A stretch of 64,000 bases of DNA from JAEZDC01 sp036676415 (GCA_036676415.1 JAKFCX010000025.1:177441-241440), one strand, 5' to 3'. Positions 25,134 through 34,350 are shown, counted from the first letter of the stretch. Program-made: numbers and translations. Notes: a model not told the origin generated them from the letters alone.

Positions 25134-25446
25134 ATATGCCCTGCTGCAAGACATTCTGAAAGAACTCACGGAACCACAACAACAGCAATTCCTGCTGATG
25201 TATACCAGTAAAAGAAAAGATCAGCAGACCATGTTGTTGATCTGCCTTGCAGGTTTACTTGGTTTTGCAGGTATTCACCGAATGATGTCGGGAGATGTTG
25301 TACTCGGCATTTTATTTTTCCTTACTGTAGGCTTCTGTTTTATCGGGACGATCATCGATGCAGTGAATATCAACTCCATCACTTTTGAATACAACCGTAA
25401 ACAGGCGATGGAAACGGCACATATGGTGAAGATGATTGTGCGGTGA
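25084..25446 (+). CDS. TM2-domain membrane protein
   Basis: A 120-residue protein. The first 45 residues are Gln/Leu-rich and helical (QDILKELTEPQQQQFLLMY). Two hydrophobic spans follow, joined by the short loop HRMMSGDVVLG, matching TM2 domains (GxxGxHRFYxG type) with the DA motif following in IIDAVNI. Function in bacteria is unclear. It overlaps the preceding membrane-protein gene by 50 bases. An alternative start at the Met in TMSGLQ (25111) would shorten the overlap to 23 bases. Confidence 0.78.
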   Translation: MNQQQQILTMSGLQPNEYALLQDILKELTEPQQQQFLLMYTSKRKDQQTMLLICLAGLLGFAGIHRMMSGDVVLGILFFLTVGFCFIGTIIDAVNINSITFEYNRKQAMETAHMVKMIVR

Positions 25447-25457
25447 TGAGAAAAATA

Positions 25458-25489
25458 TTTGCGGGACAATACATCGAACGATACATTTG
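25458..25489 (+). promoter_or_regulatory. Promoter of tRNA-Ala
   Basis: TTTG (25458-25461), a 20-base spacer, then TACATTTG (25482-25489). This is the best match in the window to the Bacteroidota sigma-A promoter form TTTG-N19-TAnnTTTG, and it ends 8 bases before the tRNA. Confidence 0.7.
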
Positions 25490-25497
25490 CACCCTTC

Positions 25498-25571
<74 letters not shown>

Positions 25572-25572
25572 C

Positions 25573-25598
25573 AAAAGCCTACTTCGGTAGGCTTTTTT
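25573..25598 (+). terminator. Terminator after tRNA-Ala
   Basis: A 10-bp stem AAAAGCCTAC / GTAGGCTTTT closed by a TTCG tetraloop, followed by TT. Confidence 0.85.
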
Positions 25599-25684
25599 AA
25601 TATCACGATGTGCACCATGAAAACTTGAATTTGTATCATCCTAAAAAAGGTTTTACAAGTGGAAACCATTTATCTACAAGGTTC

Positions 25685-26107
25685 CTAAAAATTGTTAGGG
25701 GAAGTACACCGTTTCCAATATTCCATTATCACAACAATCGTCTTTTCTAACTCGGCAATCTTGGTTTGTTTTACAAAGAACCCCTGAACCGATAAACTAT
25801 AGGCATCAATGACTGCTCTCTGAGACGAAGCTGTTGTAAAAAACAAATAAGGAATGCATTTAAGCTGCAGATTTGCATCCGTCTTCACCTTACTTCTCAA
25901 CTCAAATCCATCCAGCTTCGGCATGTTTATGTCTGACAGTATCAGGAATGGAACCACATTCGTTGAATTTAGAAAATCGAGTGCCTGTTGCCCATCGGCA
26001 AAAAAGATAGGTTCATTTGGATAACCCAACTTTTTAAACACCTCGGTCAAAAGCATTTCATCATCTTTGTCATCCTCAATAATAATCACGGGTCCATTCT
26101 TATTCAT
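25685..26107 (-). CDS. Single-domain response regulator (CheY-like)
   Basis: A 140-residue receiver domain only. The acidic pair is EDD at 11-13, the phospho-Asp is residue 59 in LILSDINMP, the switch Thr is in FFTTASS, and the Lys is in FFVKQTK. This subfamily (helix 4 with SSQRAVIDAYSLSVQGFFVK) is the Bacteroidota stand-alone receiver often encoded near PAS/kinase genes. No output domain, so it probably works through a partner kinase or phosphorelay. It is downstream of the PAS protein on the same strand, 149 bases away. Confidence 0.9.
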   Translation of the reverse strand: MNKNGPVIIIEDDKDDEMLLTEVFKKLGYPNEPIFFADGQQALDFLNSTNVVPFLILSDINMPKLDGFELRSKVKTDANLQLKCIPYLFFTTASSQRAVIDAYSLSVQGFFVKQTKIAELEKTIVVIMEYWKRCTSPNNF

Positions 26108-26256
26108 GCAGCACAGGTTTATTTATCCGGAATAAAAAGCATGCCATTAATGCTGGTGTAAACCAACCAATTATAGGGATCCAACCATGCAGGATAAAAC
26201 CATAAGCCATCCTTGTCGGAATGGTATCTCTTAATTAAACCAATATTATACTGTAA

Positions 26257-26640
26257 TTACGATTTAACCGGGGTATAATTGATCACTATAGAAATTCCAT
26301 ATAGTTCCTGATCGAGGAAAACCGGTGTATATACAGACCTTGCAGAAATTGTTGCAGTATTGTAGCTGATGTTTTGTTCGTGTTGAACTTTCTGCCCATT
26401 GGAAGCCTTTCCGAAGCATTCGATGAAGTCTGAATCAATTTGTTTTTTTGTATCCCGGGCATAATCAATAATACTTGCCCCGGTGCAGATTTCTTTGTTG
26501 TGAAATGTGATACTATTACTGGCGGCTTTTTGATTAAAATCTAAGATCCTGTATTTGAGGTCTACAAGAAACCAGACAGATTCCGAATCTTCAAATTCGT
26601 CTTTCAACTGCTGAATTTCATTTGCTATCATTGCTTTCAT
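26257..26640 (-). CDS. Stand-alone PAS-domain protein
   Basis: A 127-residue protein made of one PAS-like fold: VWFLVDLKYRILDFNQKAASN at the start, a helical middle with a Cys at about 49 and 74, and strands ending in the YTPVFLDQELYGISIVINYT pattern. No kinase, HTH or enzymatic domain is present. A role as a sensory adaptor feeding the neighbouring single-domain receiver is plausible but inferred. No cofactor-binding residue could be identified. Confidence 0.7.
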   Translation of the reverse strand: MKAMIANEIQQLKDEFEDSESVWFLVDLKYRILDFNQKAASNSITFHNKEICTGASIIDYARDTKKQIDSDFIECFGKASNGQKVQHEQNISYNTATISARSVYTPVFLDQELYGISIVINYTPVKS

Positions 26641-27053
26641 ATATAAGTTTTAAACCTACTTAGGCAGTTTCTCCTTATGGAGTCAAGCCATCCGGTTGCA
26701 AAGTAACGATCCTAAGTAATATTGGTATATAAATTAGCTTCCGGCTTCAGTCGCAAAAGCCCGTTATAGGGTTCAAGACACTTAGTCTATTGGAATGCAA
26801 CTGCCTATGAGTGTAATTCTTTAGGAAGTTATGACAGGGGTTCAACTGGTTAGTTCAACTGAGAACGTTTGCATAGATTTCATCGCTTACTATTCTGACT
26901 AATAACATCTTTTACTATGATGAAGGTCAGGTAACCAACGCCTCACAGATTCTACATTCACCACTTCAAAATATCTTTTCAACACCCTGCCAACAGCTGG
27001 CTTCAGTGTTTGAAATAAACAACTATATTCAAGTATCAAAATCTGCTTGTCTT
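26641..27053. other. Divergent intergenic region before the nuo operon
   Basis: About 410 bases with no supported gene. On the minus strand, near 26698-26705, TTACTTTG is a possible -7 element for the PAS gene. The plus-strand nuo promoter must lie here, but no clear TTTG-N19-TAnnTTTG was found. An in-frame GTG at 27006 would extend NuoA. Confidence 0.45.
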
Positions 27054-27404
27054 ATGGGTGCCATGTATCTTATTGCATTGATCGTTGCCGCCGTAGCTTT
27101 TTCCGCCGGTGGAATACTGATCGGGAAACTTCTCGTAAAAGGAAGTAAGAATCCACAAAAAGGCCAACCTTATGAGTGTGGCATTCCCACCAAAACATCT
27201 CCCTGGAACCAGTTCAATGTGGGTTATTATCTTTTCGCATTACTTTTTTTAATATTTGATGTAGAGCTAATATTCCTTTACCCCTGGGCTACGGTGGTAA
27301 AAGAGATCGGCATGGTTGCTCTTGTTGAGGTGCTCATCTTCATCTTCATATTATTTATGGGCTTTTTATATGCACACAAAAAAGGAGCACTGAAATGGAT
27401 GTAA
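27054..27404 (+). CDS. nuoA: Complex I subunit NuoA
   Basis: A 116-residue membrane subunit of the proton-pumping NADH/ferredoxin:quinone oxidoreductase. Three hydrophobic spans are present, with the conserved loop QPYECGIPTKTSPWNQFNVGYYLFALLFLIFDVE between the first two; its Cys is the family hallmark. I chose the ATG at 27054 because it leaves only a few residues before the first span; a GTG at 27006 would add 16 residues. The last 10 bases overlap nuoB. Confidence 0.92.
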   Translation: MGAMYLIALIVAAVAFSAGGILIGKLLVKGSKNPQKGQPYECGIPTKTSPWNQFNVGYYLFALLFLIFDVELIFLYPWATVVKEIGMVALVEVLIFIFILFMGFLYAHKKGALKWM

Positions 27405-27952
27405 GAAAACAAATAGTAGAAGACAATAAAGATTTTAAAGGACAGATCATAGAAACACCTGGCGGTGGAATTATCGCCGGCACATTCAATGATATTGTCA
27501 ACTGGGCACGATCGAATTCTCTCTGGCCTTTGACTTTTGCTACCAGTTGCTGCGGCATAGAAATGATGAGCACCGCTTCTGCGAAATACGATTTCTCAAG
27601 ATTCGGATTTGAAGTAGCGAGAGCAACTCCACGGCAAGCAGATGTAATAATTATAGCGGGCACGATCGTTAATAAGATGGCTCCTGTATTGAAAAGATTG
27701 TATGACCAGATGGCCGATCCGAAATATGTTGTTGCCATGGGTGCATGTGCCATCAGCGGAGGCCCGTTTTTCTATAACACATATTCAGTAGTGAAAGGTG
27801 CAGATCACGTAATACCGGTGGATGTTTATATACCTGGATGTCCACCAAGACCGGAAGCTTTACTGCATGCATTGATCGCATTGCAGGAAAAGATAAAACT
27901 CGGGTGGACGAGAGAGCAAATCAGAGGCAAGAGCCTTGAGGCTGGAGTTTAG
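27395..27952 (+). CDS. nuoB: Complex I subunit NuoB (N2 cluster)
   Basis: A 185-residue subunit carrying the N2 [4Fe-4S] cluster that passes electrons to quinone. The four ligands are visible: the adjacent pair Cys 52-Cys 53 in TSCCGIEMMST, Cys 118 in GACAISGG and Cys 149 in PGCPPRPEALLHAL. Length is normal. It overlaps nuoA by 10 bases and is followed by a patch of ATTATGAATGAAGA-type repeats before nuoC. Confidence 0.97.
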   Translation: MDVRKQIVEDNKDFKGQIIETPGGGIIAGTFNDIVNWARSNSLWPLTFATSCCGIEMMSTASAKYDFSRFGFEVARATPRQADVIIIAGTIVNKMAPVLKRLYDQMADPKYVVAMGACAISGGPFFYNTYSVVKGADHVIPVDVYIPGCPPRPEALLHALIALQEKIKLGWTREQIRGKSLEAGV

Positions 27953-27954
27953 CG

Positions 27955-27992
27955 TTATGAATTATGAATGAAGAATTATGAGTTATGAATGA
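27955..27992. repeat. Degenerate ATTATGAATGAAG repeat between nuoB and nuoC
   Basis: Units of the type TTATGAATTATGAATGAAGA repeat with small changes, and the nuoC start codon lies in the last unit. Similar A/T-rich short repeats occur in other nuo gaps. Confidence 0.6.
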
Positions 27993-28437
27993 AGAGATAA
28001 AAGCTTATATCACAGGTTTACTGCCTACAGCGACATTTGATGAAACAGGTGAATGGCTGAATATTATAATTGCACCTAATGAGTGGAAACAACTCGCAGG
28101 AAAACTAAAAAACGCTCCGTTCAATTTCGATTACCTTTTTTGCTTAACCTGTGTTGACTGGAAAACACACCTTACAATGGTGTATCATCTAACCTCCTCC
28201 GCTAACAGGCAATTGAACATTGTGATAAAAGCGAATCTTGACAGAACCAATCCAGAGATAGAGACTGTTTCAGGCATTTGGAGAACCGCAGAATTTCACG
28301 AGAGAGAAGTATTTGAGATGTTTGGCGTGAACTTTTTAAATCATCCTGACCTGAGACTATTGATTCTTGAAGATGATTTCAAAGGCTACCCTTTGAGAAA
28401 AGATTTTGAAGACCCTATAAACATGATCAAACTATAA
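27985..28437 (+). CDS. nuoC: Complex I subunit NuoC
   Basis: A 150-residue peripheral-arm subunit. The conserved C-terminal half is present: TVSGIWRTAEFHEREVFEMFGVNFLNHPDLRLLILEDDFKGYPLRKDFEDP. It is a separate gene, not fused to nuoD as in some Bacteroidota and Enterobacteria. The start ATG lies in the last unit of a short repeat, so exact start choice is uncertain by a few codons. Confidence 0.94.
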   Translation: MNEEIKAYITGLLPTATFDETGEWLNIIIAPNEWKQLAGKLKNAPFNFDYLFCLTCVDWKTHLTMVYHLTSSANRQLNIVIKANLDRTNPEIETVSGIWRTAEFHEREVFEMFGVNFLNHPDLRLLILEDDFKGYPLRKDFEDPINMIKL

Positions 28438-28447
28438 CCATCGTTCC

Positions 28448-29593
28448 ATGTTTACCGAAACACAGATATTAAAAGATACCACGATTGAATCTAACCTGAA
28501 CGGTGAAGGTGAACTGGTGATCAATGTTGGTCCGCAACACCCTGCAACACACGGTGTACTTCACCTGGTAATTACATTGAATGGTGAAACGATCAAGAAG
28601 ATAGAGCCGCATCTCGGTTACATCCATCGCTCTATAGAAAAAATGTGCGAGAGCCTTACCTACAGGCAATTCATTTATGTTACCAGCAGGATGGATTATC
28701 TCTCAGCTCATATCAACAACCACGCATGTGCATTGACGGTAGAAAAAGCCATGCAAATTGAAGTTCCAACAAGAGCACAATACATCCGTGTGATCATGGA
28801 TGAACTTACAAGAATTGCCTCACATGAATTATGGTGGGGAGCTTTAGCAATGGATGTGGGTGCCTTCACTCCTTTCTTTTATGCATTCAGGGAAAGAGAA
28901 ACGATCACTGATATCATGGAGCAAACCTGTGGTGCCAGGTTAACGATGAACTATATCGTTCCGGGTGGTGTGATGGCTGATATTCATCCAACATTCCAGC
29001 AAAAAGTGAAAGAGTTCACCACCCTCTTCAAGAAAAACATTAACGAGTACGATGAACTCGTAACCGGTAACGTGATCTTCCAGAACAGGTTAAAAGGTGT
29101 TGGTTATTTATCACCTGAGGATGCAATATGCTATGGCTGCAGTGGTCCTGTTGCAAGAGCCAGTGGTGTTAGCTGTGATGTAAGAAAGATAGCGCCATAC
29201 GATATCTACAACCAGGTGCAGTTTGATGAAGTACTGGAGACCGCTGGTGATTCTTTTGCACGTTACATGGTTCGTGTAAAAGAAATGAGGCAATCGATCA
29301 GGATCATTGAACAGTTGATCGATAATATTCCTGAAGGTGAGTTCCAGGCAAAAACAAAAGCTGTATTAAAACTTCCCAAAGGAGAATTCTATACAAGAGT
29401 AGAAACAGCAAGAGGTGAGTTAGGTGTATATATAGTGAGTGAAGGAGGAACAACACCTTACAGAATTAAATTCCGTTCACCAGGTTTTTCAAATCTCTCT
29501 GCTTTGGAACACATGGCAAATGGCAGTAAGATTGGTGACCTGATGGCAACAATGGGAACTCTGGATTTAGTGATACCGGATATTGATAGATAA
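28448..29593 (+). CDS. nuoD: Complex I subunit NuoD (49-kDa)
   Basis: A 381-residue subunit that forms the quinone site with NuoB. Signature segments are NVGPQHPATHGVLHLVITLNGE with the quinone-site His pair, HLGYIHRSIEKMCE, and the C-terminal IVSEGGTTPYRIKFRSPGFSNLSAL, then DLVIPDIDR. Length fits the family. In the usual 14-gene order nuoE, nuoF and nuoG would follow here; instead nuoH begins 66 bases later. Confidence 0.97.
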   Translation: MFTETQILKDTTIESNLNGEGELVINVGPQHPATHGVLHLVITLNGETIKKIEPHLGYIHRSIEKMCESLTYRQFIYVTSRMDYLSAHINNHACALTVEKAMQIEVPTRAQYIRVIMDELTRIASHELWWGALAMDVGAFTPFFYAFRERETITDIMEQTCGARLTMNYIVPGGVMADIHPTFQQKVKEFTTLFKKNINEYDELVTGNVIFQNRLKGVGYLSPEDAICYGCSGPVARASGVSCDVRKIAPYDIYNQVQFDEVLETAGDSFARYMVRVKEMRQSIRIIEQLIDNIPEGEFQAKTKAVLKLPKGEFYTRVETARGELGVYIVSEGGTTPYRIKFRSPGFSNLSALEHMANGSKIGDLMATMGTLDLVIPDIDR

Positions 29594-29659
29594 ATACAAG
29601 TTTTACAGTTTGGAGTTTACAGTTAACTACTCCCAACTAAAGACTGAAAACTAAAAACT

Positions 29660-30736
29660 ATGTTTAGTCTTGCAGGCATAACAGATTCAATACAGGAATG
29701 GCTTGTTGCAACATTTGGAGCAACGGGAGCTTTGATTGCACAATGTATCATCGTTATATTATTAGCAATTGCTTTGTTTGCTGCTCTGGGTTTGGTATTG
29801 GTGCTGATGGAAAGAAAAGTAGCGGCAAGAATGCAGATACGTTTAGGACCGAACAGAGTTGGCCCTGCAGGAATGTTTCAAACAACTGCCGATACTCTAA
29901 AGCTCATCATGAAAGAAGGATTAACACCAGATGGTGCTGATAAATTCCTTTTTAATCTTGCACCTTTCGTGGTGATGATCGTTGCCATGTTACTCTTAGC
30001 ACCTATTGCTTATGCACCTGGATTTCAAATATGGGATATCAACATTGGTGTACTATATATAACCGCAATTTCTTCTCTCGGTGTTATAGGAATTCTGATG
30101 GCAGGCTGGGCCAGTAACAATAAATATTCTTTGCTTGGTGCTATGAGAAGTGGTGCACAGATCGTGAGCTATGAACTTTCTGCAGGTTTAGCGATACTCA
30201 CCATCATTGTACTTACAGGTGACCTTCAATTATCAACCATAGTAGAATCGCAAAGAGATGGTTGGTGGTTATTTAAAGGACATATTCCTGCCATCATTGC
30301 CTTTGTAATTTTCATCATCGCTGTTACAGCAGAAACGAATCGTGCTCCTTTTGATCTTGCTGAAGCAGAATCAGAATTAACAGCAGGTTTTCATACAGAA
30401 TATTCAGGAATGAAGTTCGCTTTGTTCTTCTTAGCAGAATACATCAACATATTTATTGTATGTGCAATAGGTGCAACATTATTTCTTGGTGGTTGGATGC
30501 CTTTACACATTGGAAGCTGGGAAAGCTTTAATCATATCATGGACTATGTTCCTGGTGTTGTGTGGTTCTTTGGAAAAGTGTTTTTCCTCATCTTCCTGAT
30601 CATGTGGTTCAGGTGGACATTCCCCAGACTGAGAGTTGATCAATTATTAAATCTTGAATGGAAATATTTGTTGCCGATAAGTTTGATTAATCTCTTGTTG
30701 GTGACGGTGATAGCAATATTAGGATGGCATTTTTAA
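29660..30736 (+). CDS. nuoH: Complex I subunit NuoH
   Basis: A 358-residue membrane subunit with about eight spans that joins the peripheral arm to the proton-pumping arm and lines the quinone channel. Diagnostic segments are ERKVAARMQIRLGPNRVGPAGMFQTTADTLKLIMKEG and AVTAETNRAPFDLAEAESELTAGFHTEYSGMKFALFFLAEY. It is followed by a 74-base gap containing repeats of ATCAGA/GATATC type. Confidence 0.97.
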   Translation: MFSLAGITDSIQEWLVATFGATGALIAQCIIVILLAIALFAALGLVLVLMERKVAARMQIRLGPNRVGPAGMFQTTADTLKLIMKEGLTPDGADKFLFNLAPFVVMIVAMLLLAPIAYAPGFQIWDINIGVLYITAISSLGVIGILMAGWASNNKYSLLGAMRSGAQIVSYELSAGLAILTIIVLTGDLQLSTIVESQRDGWWLFKGHIPAIIAFVIFIIAVTAETNRAPFDLAEAESELTAGFHTEYSGMKFALFFLAEYINIFIVCAIGATLFLGGWMPLHIGSWESFNHIMDYVPGVVWFFGKVFFLIFLIMWFRWTFPRLRVDQLLNLEWKYLLPISLINLLLVTVIAILGWHF

Positions 30737-30810
30737 ATCTCTGATGGCTGATATATGGATGTCTGATTTATCAAACATCAGATATCAGAGATCAAAAAAT
30801 CAGAATTACC

Positions 30811-31287
30811 ATGTTTATAAAAGAATACATATCGGATGTTTATAAAGCAGCAAAATCGCTGCTGACGGGTATGAAGACTACCGGTTATTATTTTACTCAT
30901 CCGAAAGAGATCGTTACAGAACAATATCCTGATAACAGGGATACTTTGAAAATGGCTGAACGTTTTCGTGGTGAAGTGATCATGCCGCATGATGAAAATA
31001 ACGAGCATGCATGCACAGGTTGCACTGCATGTGAACTGGCTTGTCCGAATGGAACGATCAAGATCATCACCAAGTTTGATATTTCACCTGAAGGAAAGAA
31101 GAAAAAGGCATTGGACACATTTGTATACCATCTTGAATTATGTACAATGTGTAATCTATGTGTGCAGGCTTGTCCGACTGATGCGATTAAAATGGGACAA
31201 AATTTTGAGCATTCAGTTTTCGACAGAACGAAGTTGTTAAAGACATTGAATAACGAAGGATCCAAAGTGAGAGATGGAGTGGAGTAG
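30811..31287 (+). CDS. nuoI: Complex I subunit NuoI (2 x [4Fe-4S] ferredoxin)
   Basis: A 158-residue peripheral subunit with two ferredoxin motifs, CTGCTACELACPNG and CTMCNLCVQACPTD, that bind clusters N6a and N6b. The N-terminal amphipathic part (YISDVYKAAKSLLTGMKTTGYYF) anchors it to the membrane arm. In a complex I without NuoE/F/G this subunit is the likely entry point for electrons from ferredoxin, as proposed for other 11-subunit enzymes; that role is inferred here. Confidence 0.95.
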   Translation: MFIKEYISDVYKAAKSLLTGMKTTGYYFTHPKEIVTEQYPDNRDTLKMAERFRGEVIMPHDENNEHACTGCTACELACPNGTIKIITKFDISPEGKKKKALDTFVYHLELCTMCNLCVQACPTDAIKMGQNFEHSVFDRTKLLKTLNNEGSKVRDGVE

Positions 31288-31349
31288 TTTATTTGAATTA
31301 GTATGTTACACTGAGGATCTCGAAGAGTGATTTAAAAAATAAATTTAGT

Positions 31350-31955
31350 TTGATGGAAGCATCACAGATCATATTCTACATTATAGCAGCCTTTACACTT
31401 GGTGCAGGTTTGCTGGCTGTAACAACAAGAAAGATATTTCGTTCCGCTATCTGGCTGCTATTCTCACTGGTGGGAATTGCTGCCTTATATTTCTGGATGC
31501 AGGTTGAATTTATTGCAGCAGTACAGATCATCGTTTATGTTGGAGGTATCGTAGTGCTGATCATCTTCTCTATCTTCCTCACCCATCAAAGTGGAAAGGA
31601 AATGCCGAAGACGAATTGGAAACGTACGGTCTTCTCTGCTTTAGCAGCAATATTTGGATTGGGTTTTAGTTACAATCTCATCAACGAGCATGGCTTCACT
31701 CCTTCTGCACAGGCTTTCAGCGCTCCGGTAAAAGAAATAGGCAGACAGATGTTAAGTCCTACAGCACATGGATACATTCTTCCCTTTGAAGTAGTGAGTA
31801 TGTTACTATTAGCTGCAATGATCGGGTGTATTGTGATAGCAATGAAATCACCCGGACAAAACGTAATGGAAGCCCCTGTTGAAGAAACCGAAGTACATAC
31901 AACAGGAGGAACCGTTACCATTATTCAGAAACCAGAAATCATCAAGGAGGTATAA
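31350..31955 (+). CDS. nuoJ: Complex I subunit NuoJ
   Basis: A 201-residue membrane subunit with five spans. The conserved third-helix segment EFIAAVQIIVYVGGIVVLIIFSIFLT is present. The C-terminal tail (EETEVHTTGGTVTIIQKPEIIKEV) is longer and more acidic than usual. Its stop is one base before the nuoK ATG. Confidence 0.94.
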   Translation: MMEASQIIFYIIAAFTLGAGLLAVTTRKIFRSAIWLLFSLVGIAALYFWMQVEFIAAVQIIVYVGGIVVLIIFSIFLTHQSGKEMPKTNWKRTVFSALAAIFGLGFSYNLINEHGFTPSAQAFSAPVKEIGRQMLSPTAHGYILPFEVVSMLLLAAMIGCIVIAMKSPGQNVMEAPVEETEVHTTGGTVTIIQKPEIIKEV

Positions 31956-31956
31956 C

Positions 31957-32271
31957 ATGGCTTCAGTACCGCTCGAACATATATTATTTGTAAGTACGGC
32001 CCTTTTCTTCATTGGCATGTATGGATTATTTACAAGGCGTAATATGATCACCATGCTGATGAGCATAGAACTCATATTAAACAGCGTGAACATCAACTTC
32101 ATCGCATTCAATAAATTTCTATGGCCGGGAAAACTGGATGGAATATTCTTTACCATTTTTATCATAACGATTGCAGCGGCCGAAGCTGCTGTAGCAATAG
32201 CCATCATCATCAATTTATATCGTTCACATAAATCGATCGATATAGAAGATGCAGCTGAAATGAAGTTTTGA
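31957..32271 (+). CDS. nuoK: Complex I subunit NuoK
   Basis: A 104-residue membrane subunit with three spans. The proton-path residues are visible in SIELILNSVNINFIAF (Glu in the second helix) and AAAEAAVAIAIIINLYR (Glu in the third). I chose the ATG at 31957, which gives the family's normal length; a longer frame begins inside nuoJ. AAGGAGG lies 7 bases upstream, but it is also the end of the nuoJ coding sequence (codons for KEV), so it may be coincidental. Confidence 0.95.
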   Translation: MASVPLEHILFVSTALFFIGMYGLFTRRNMITMLMSIELILNSVNINFIAFNKFLWPGKLDGIFFTIFIITIAAAEAAVAIAIIINLYRSHKSIDIEDAAEMKF

Positions 32272-32332
32272 GTTTAAAGTTTTGAGTTATTGAAAGCGAG
32301 ATTTTGATTTTTGACTTTTGAATTAACTGATC

Positions 32333-34258
32333 ATGGAAAATTATTTATACATAATCCTCATCCCCTTACTACCATTAGTCACTTTTGTTGTTCTTGGTTT
32401 ATTTGGAAGAAAATATTTCAAAACTTCTTCAGGATTAATCGGCACAACTGCATTACTTGCCTCAACTGTTTTGAGCCTGTATACAGCTTACCAATACTTT
32501 TTTGTAAGCGGTAAGGTGAATGGTGTGTACCAGAAGATCACAGCTTTTAATTTTCAATGGCTCGAATTTTCCCCTGGCGTTTCCATTGATATGGGAGCAA
32601 TCATTGATCCTATCTCTGTGATGATGCTGGTAGTAGTAACATTTGTTTCGCTGATGGTACACATCTTCAGCCTGGGTTATATGAAAGGGGAAGAAAGGTT
32701 TGCAACCTATTATGCATTCCTCGGATTGTTTACTTTCTCAATGTTGGGATTGGTATTATCATCAAACATCTTCCAGATATATATATTCTGGGAGCTGGTT
32801 GGTGCTTCTTCATTTTTACTGATCGGGTATTATTTCAGCAAACCATCTGCAGTTGCTGCATCTAAAAAAGCTTTTATCGTAACAAGATTTGCAGACCTTG
32901 GTTTTCTAATCGGAATATTGATTCTTGGATTTTATGCAGAAACTCTTGATTTTGGATTGTTGATCGAGAGGCTAACTTCACCTGTGTCATCCCAATATAT
33001 TGCCATCACAACAGGTTCCTTCCTTGGCATATCAGTATTAACCTGGGGATTGACTTTGATCTTCATCGGTGGTGCAGGTAAATCTGCCATGTTTCCTTTA
33101 CACATCTGGTTACCGGATGCTATGGAGGGTCCCACACCTGTTTCAGCATTGATACATGCTGCAACGATGGTGGTAGCCGGTGTTTTTTTAGTTGCCAGGT
33201 TATTCCCGGTTTTCTCCATGGATCCGGTTGCACTTGATATTGTAACATGGATCGGCGTTTCCTCAGCTGTGATCGCAGCGATCATTGCCTGTACACAAAC
33301 AGATATTAAAAGAGTGCTGGCTTATTCAACGATGAGCCAGATCGGTTATATGATGTTTGCTTTAGGTGTCTCCGGTGGAGAAGAACAACTTGGTTTTACG
33401 GGTTCAATGTTCCATTTGTTTACACATGCATTCTTTAAATCATTGTTATTCCTTGGAGCTGGTGCTGTGATTCACATGGTGCATAGTAATGAAATGAAAG
33501 ATATGGGTGGATTGAGAAAGTTGATGCCGATAACACATCTTGCTTTCCTGGTGGCATGTTTGGCAATTGCAGGTATTCCTCCTTTCTCAGGATTCTTTAG
33601 TAAAGAAGAAATATTACTGGCAGCATACAATTCGAACAAGATTGTATATGGTCTTGGTTTATTCACTGCAGCATTAACAGCTTTCTATATGTTCCGCTTG
33701 TATTTCTCTATTTTCTGGAACAAGACAGCACAGGAACATCATGCACATCATGGAGAAGGAACAGTTTCAATGAAACTGCCTTTAGTAATACTTACTGCTT
33801 GTGCAGTTGGTGCAGGATTTATTCCATTCTCAGAATATGTAACAGCAAGCAGAACTCCTTTTGGTTCTGAATTACATCTCATGTTCTCCATTGCTCCTGT
33901 TGCATTAGCGGTAATCGCTATTCTTATTGCGATGAGCATGTACAAAAAACAAAATGAAAGACCGGCAAAAACGGCTGCAGCTTTCGGTGGATTTTATAAA
34001 GCTGCAACAAGTAAGTTTTACATAGACGAAGTATACCTGTTTGTAACTAAGAAAGTGGTGTTTAATTTAATTGGCAGACCAGCTGCATGGATCGATAAGC
34101 ATATTGTTGATGGAACGATGAATCTTTTGGGTTCTGTAACTACAACAACATCTGGATTGATCAAAGGAATACAATCGGGTAAAGTGCAGAGTTATACTTT
34201 GTATTTCTTCGGAGGTGTGATTGGACTGGCCGTGATATTTATTTATTTATGGAAATAA
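32333..34258 (+). CDS. nuoL: Complex I subunit NuoL (antiporter-like)
   Basis: A 641-residue antiporter-like pump subunit. The core is visible as FWELVGASSFLLIGYYFSKPSA, KSAMFPLHIWLPDAMEGPTPVSALIHAATMVVAGVFL and CTQTDIKRVLAYSTMSQIGYMMFALGV. The C-terminal region contains the long lateral helix and a last span ending the protein. It is followed by a REP palindrome 2 bases after the stop, then a transposase gene, so the operon continuity to nuoM is interrupted. Confidence 0.97.
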   Translation: MENYLYIILIPLLPLVTFVVLGLFGRKYFKTSSGLIGTTALLASTVLSLYTAYQYFFVSGKVNGVYQKITAFNFQWLEFSPGVSIDMGAIIDPISVMMLVVVTFVSLMVHIFSLGYMKGEERFATYYAFLGLFTFSMLGLVLSSNIFQIYIFWELVGASSFLLIGYYFSKPSAVAASKKAFIVTRFADLGFLIGILILGFYAETLDFGLLIERLTSPVSSQYIAITTGSFLGISVLTWGLTLIFIGGAGKSAMFPLHIWLPDAMEGPTPVSALIHAATMVVAGVFLVARLFPVFSMDPVALDIVTWIGVSSAVIAAIIACTQTDIKRVLAYSTMSQIGYMMFALGVSGGEEQLGFTGSMFHLFTHAFFKSLLFLGAGAVIHMVHSNEMKDMGGLRKLMPITHLAFLVACLAIAGIPPFSGFFSKEEILLAAYNSNKIVYGLGLFTAALTAFYMFRLYFSIFWNKTAQEHHAHHGEGTVSMKLPLVILTACAVGAGFIPFSEYVTASRTPFGSELHLMFSIAPVALAVIAILIAMSMYKKQNERPAKTAAAFGGFYKAATSKFYIDEVYLFVTKKVVFNLIGRPAAWIDKHIVDGTMNLLGSVTTTTSGLIKGIQSGKVQSYTLYFFGGVIGLAVIFIYLWK

Positions 34259-34260
34259 CA

Positions 34261-34273
34261 GCTCCGTAGGAGC
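34261..34273 (+). repeat. REP palindrome, left copy 1
   Basis: GCTCCGTAGGAGC, followed by GATATTTT; it begins 2 bases after the nuoL stop. Confidence 0.7.
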
Positions 34274-34315
34274 GATATTTTAGTAGAAAAGATTTTTAAA
34301 AAAAAAATTAATTAA

Positions 34316-34328
34316 GCTCCGTAGGAGC
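34316..34328 (+). repeat. REP palindrome, left copy 2
   Basis: GCTCCGTAGGAGC, followed by GATATG; a direct repeat of the copy at 34261. Confidence 0.7.
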
Positions 34329-34350
34329 GATATGTTTAGAGATCAATAAA

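Noticed and set aside
29594..29659. Remnants of nuoE/F/G between nuoD and nuoH
   Set aside because: The gap is only 66 bases and holds short A/T-rich repeats; no trace of these subunits was seen.
31943..31949. AAGGAGG as a true Shine-Dalgarno site for nuoK
   Set aside because: The bases are fully explained as the last codons of nuoJ, and no other gene in the window shows a comparable site.
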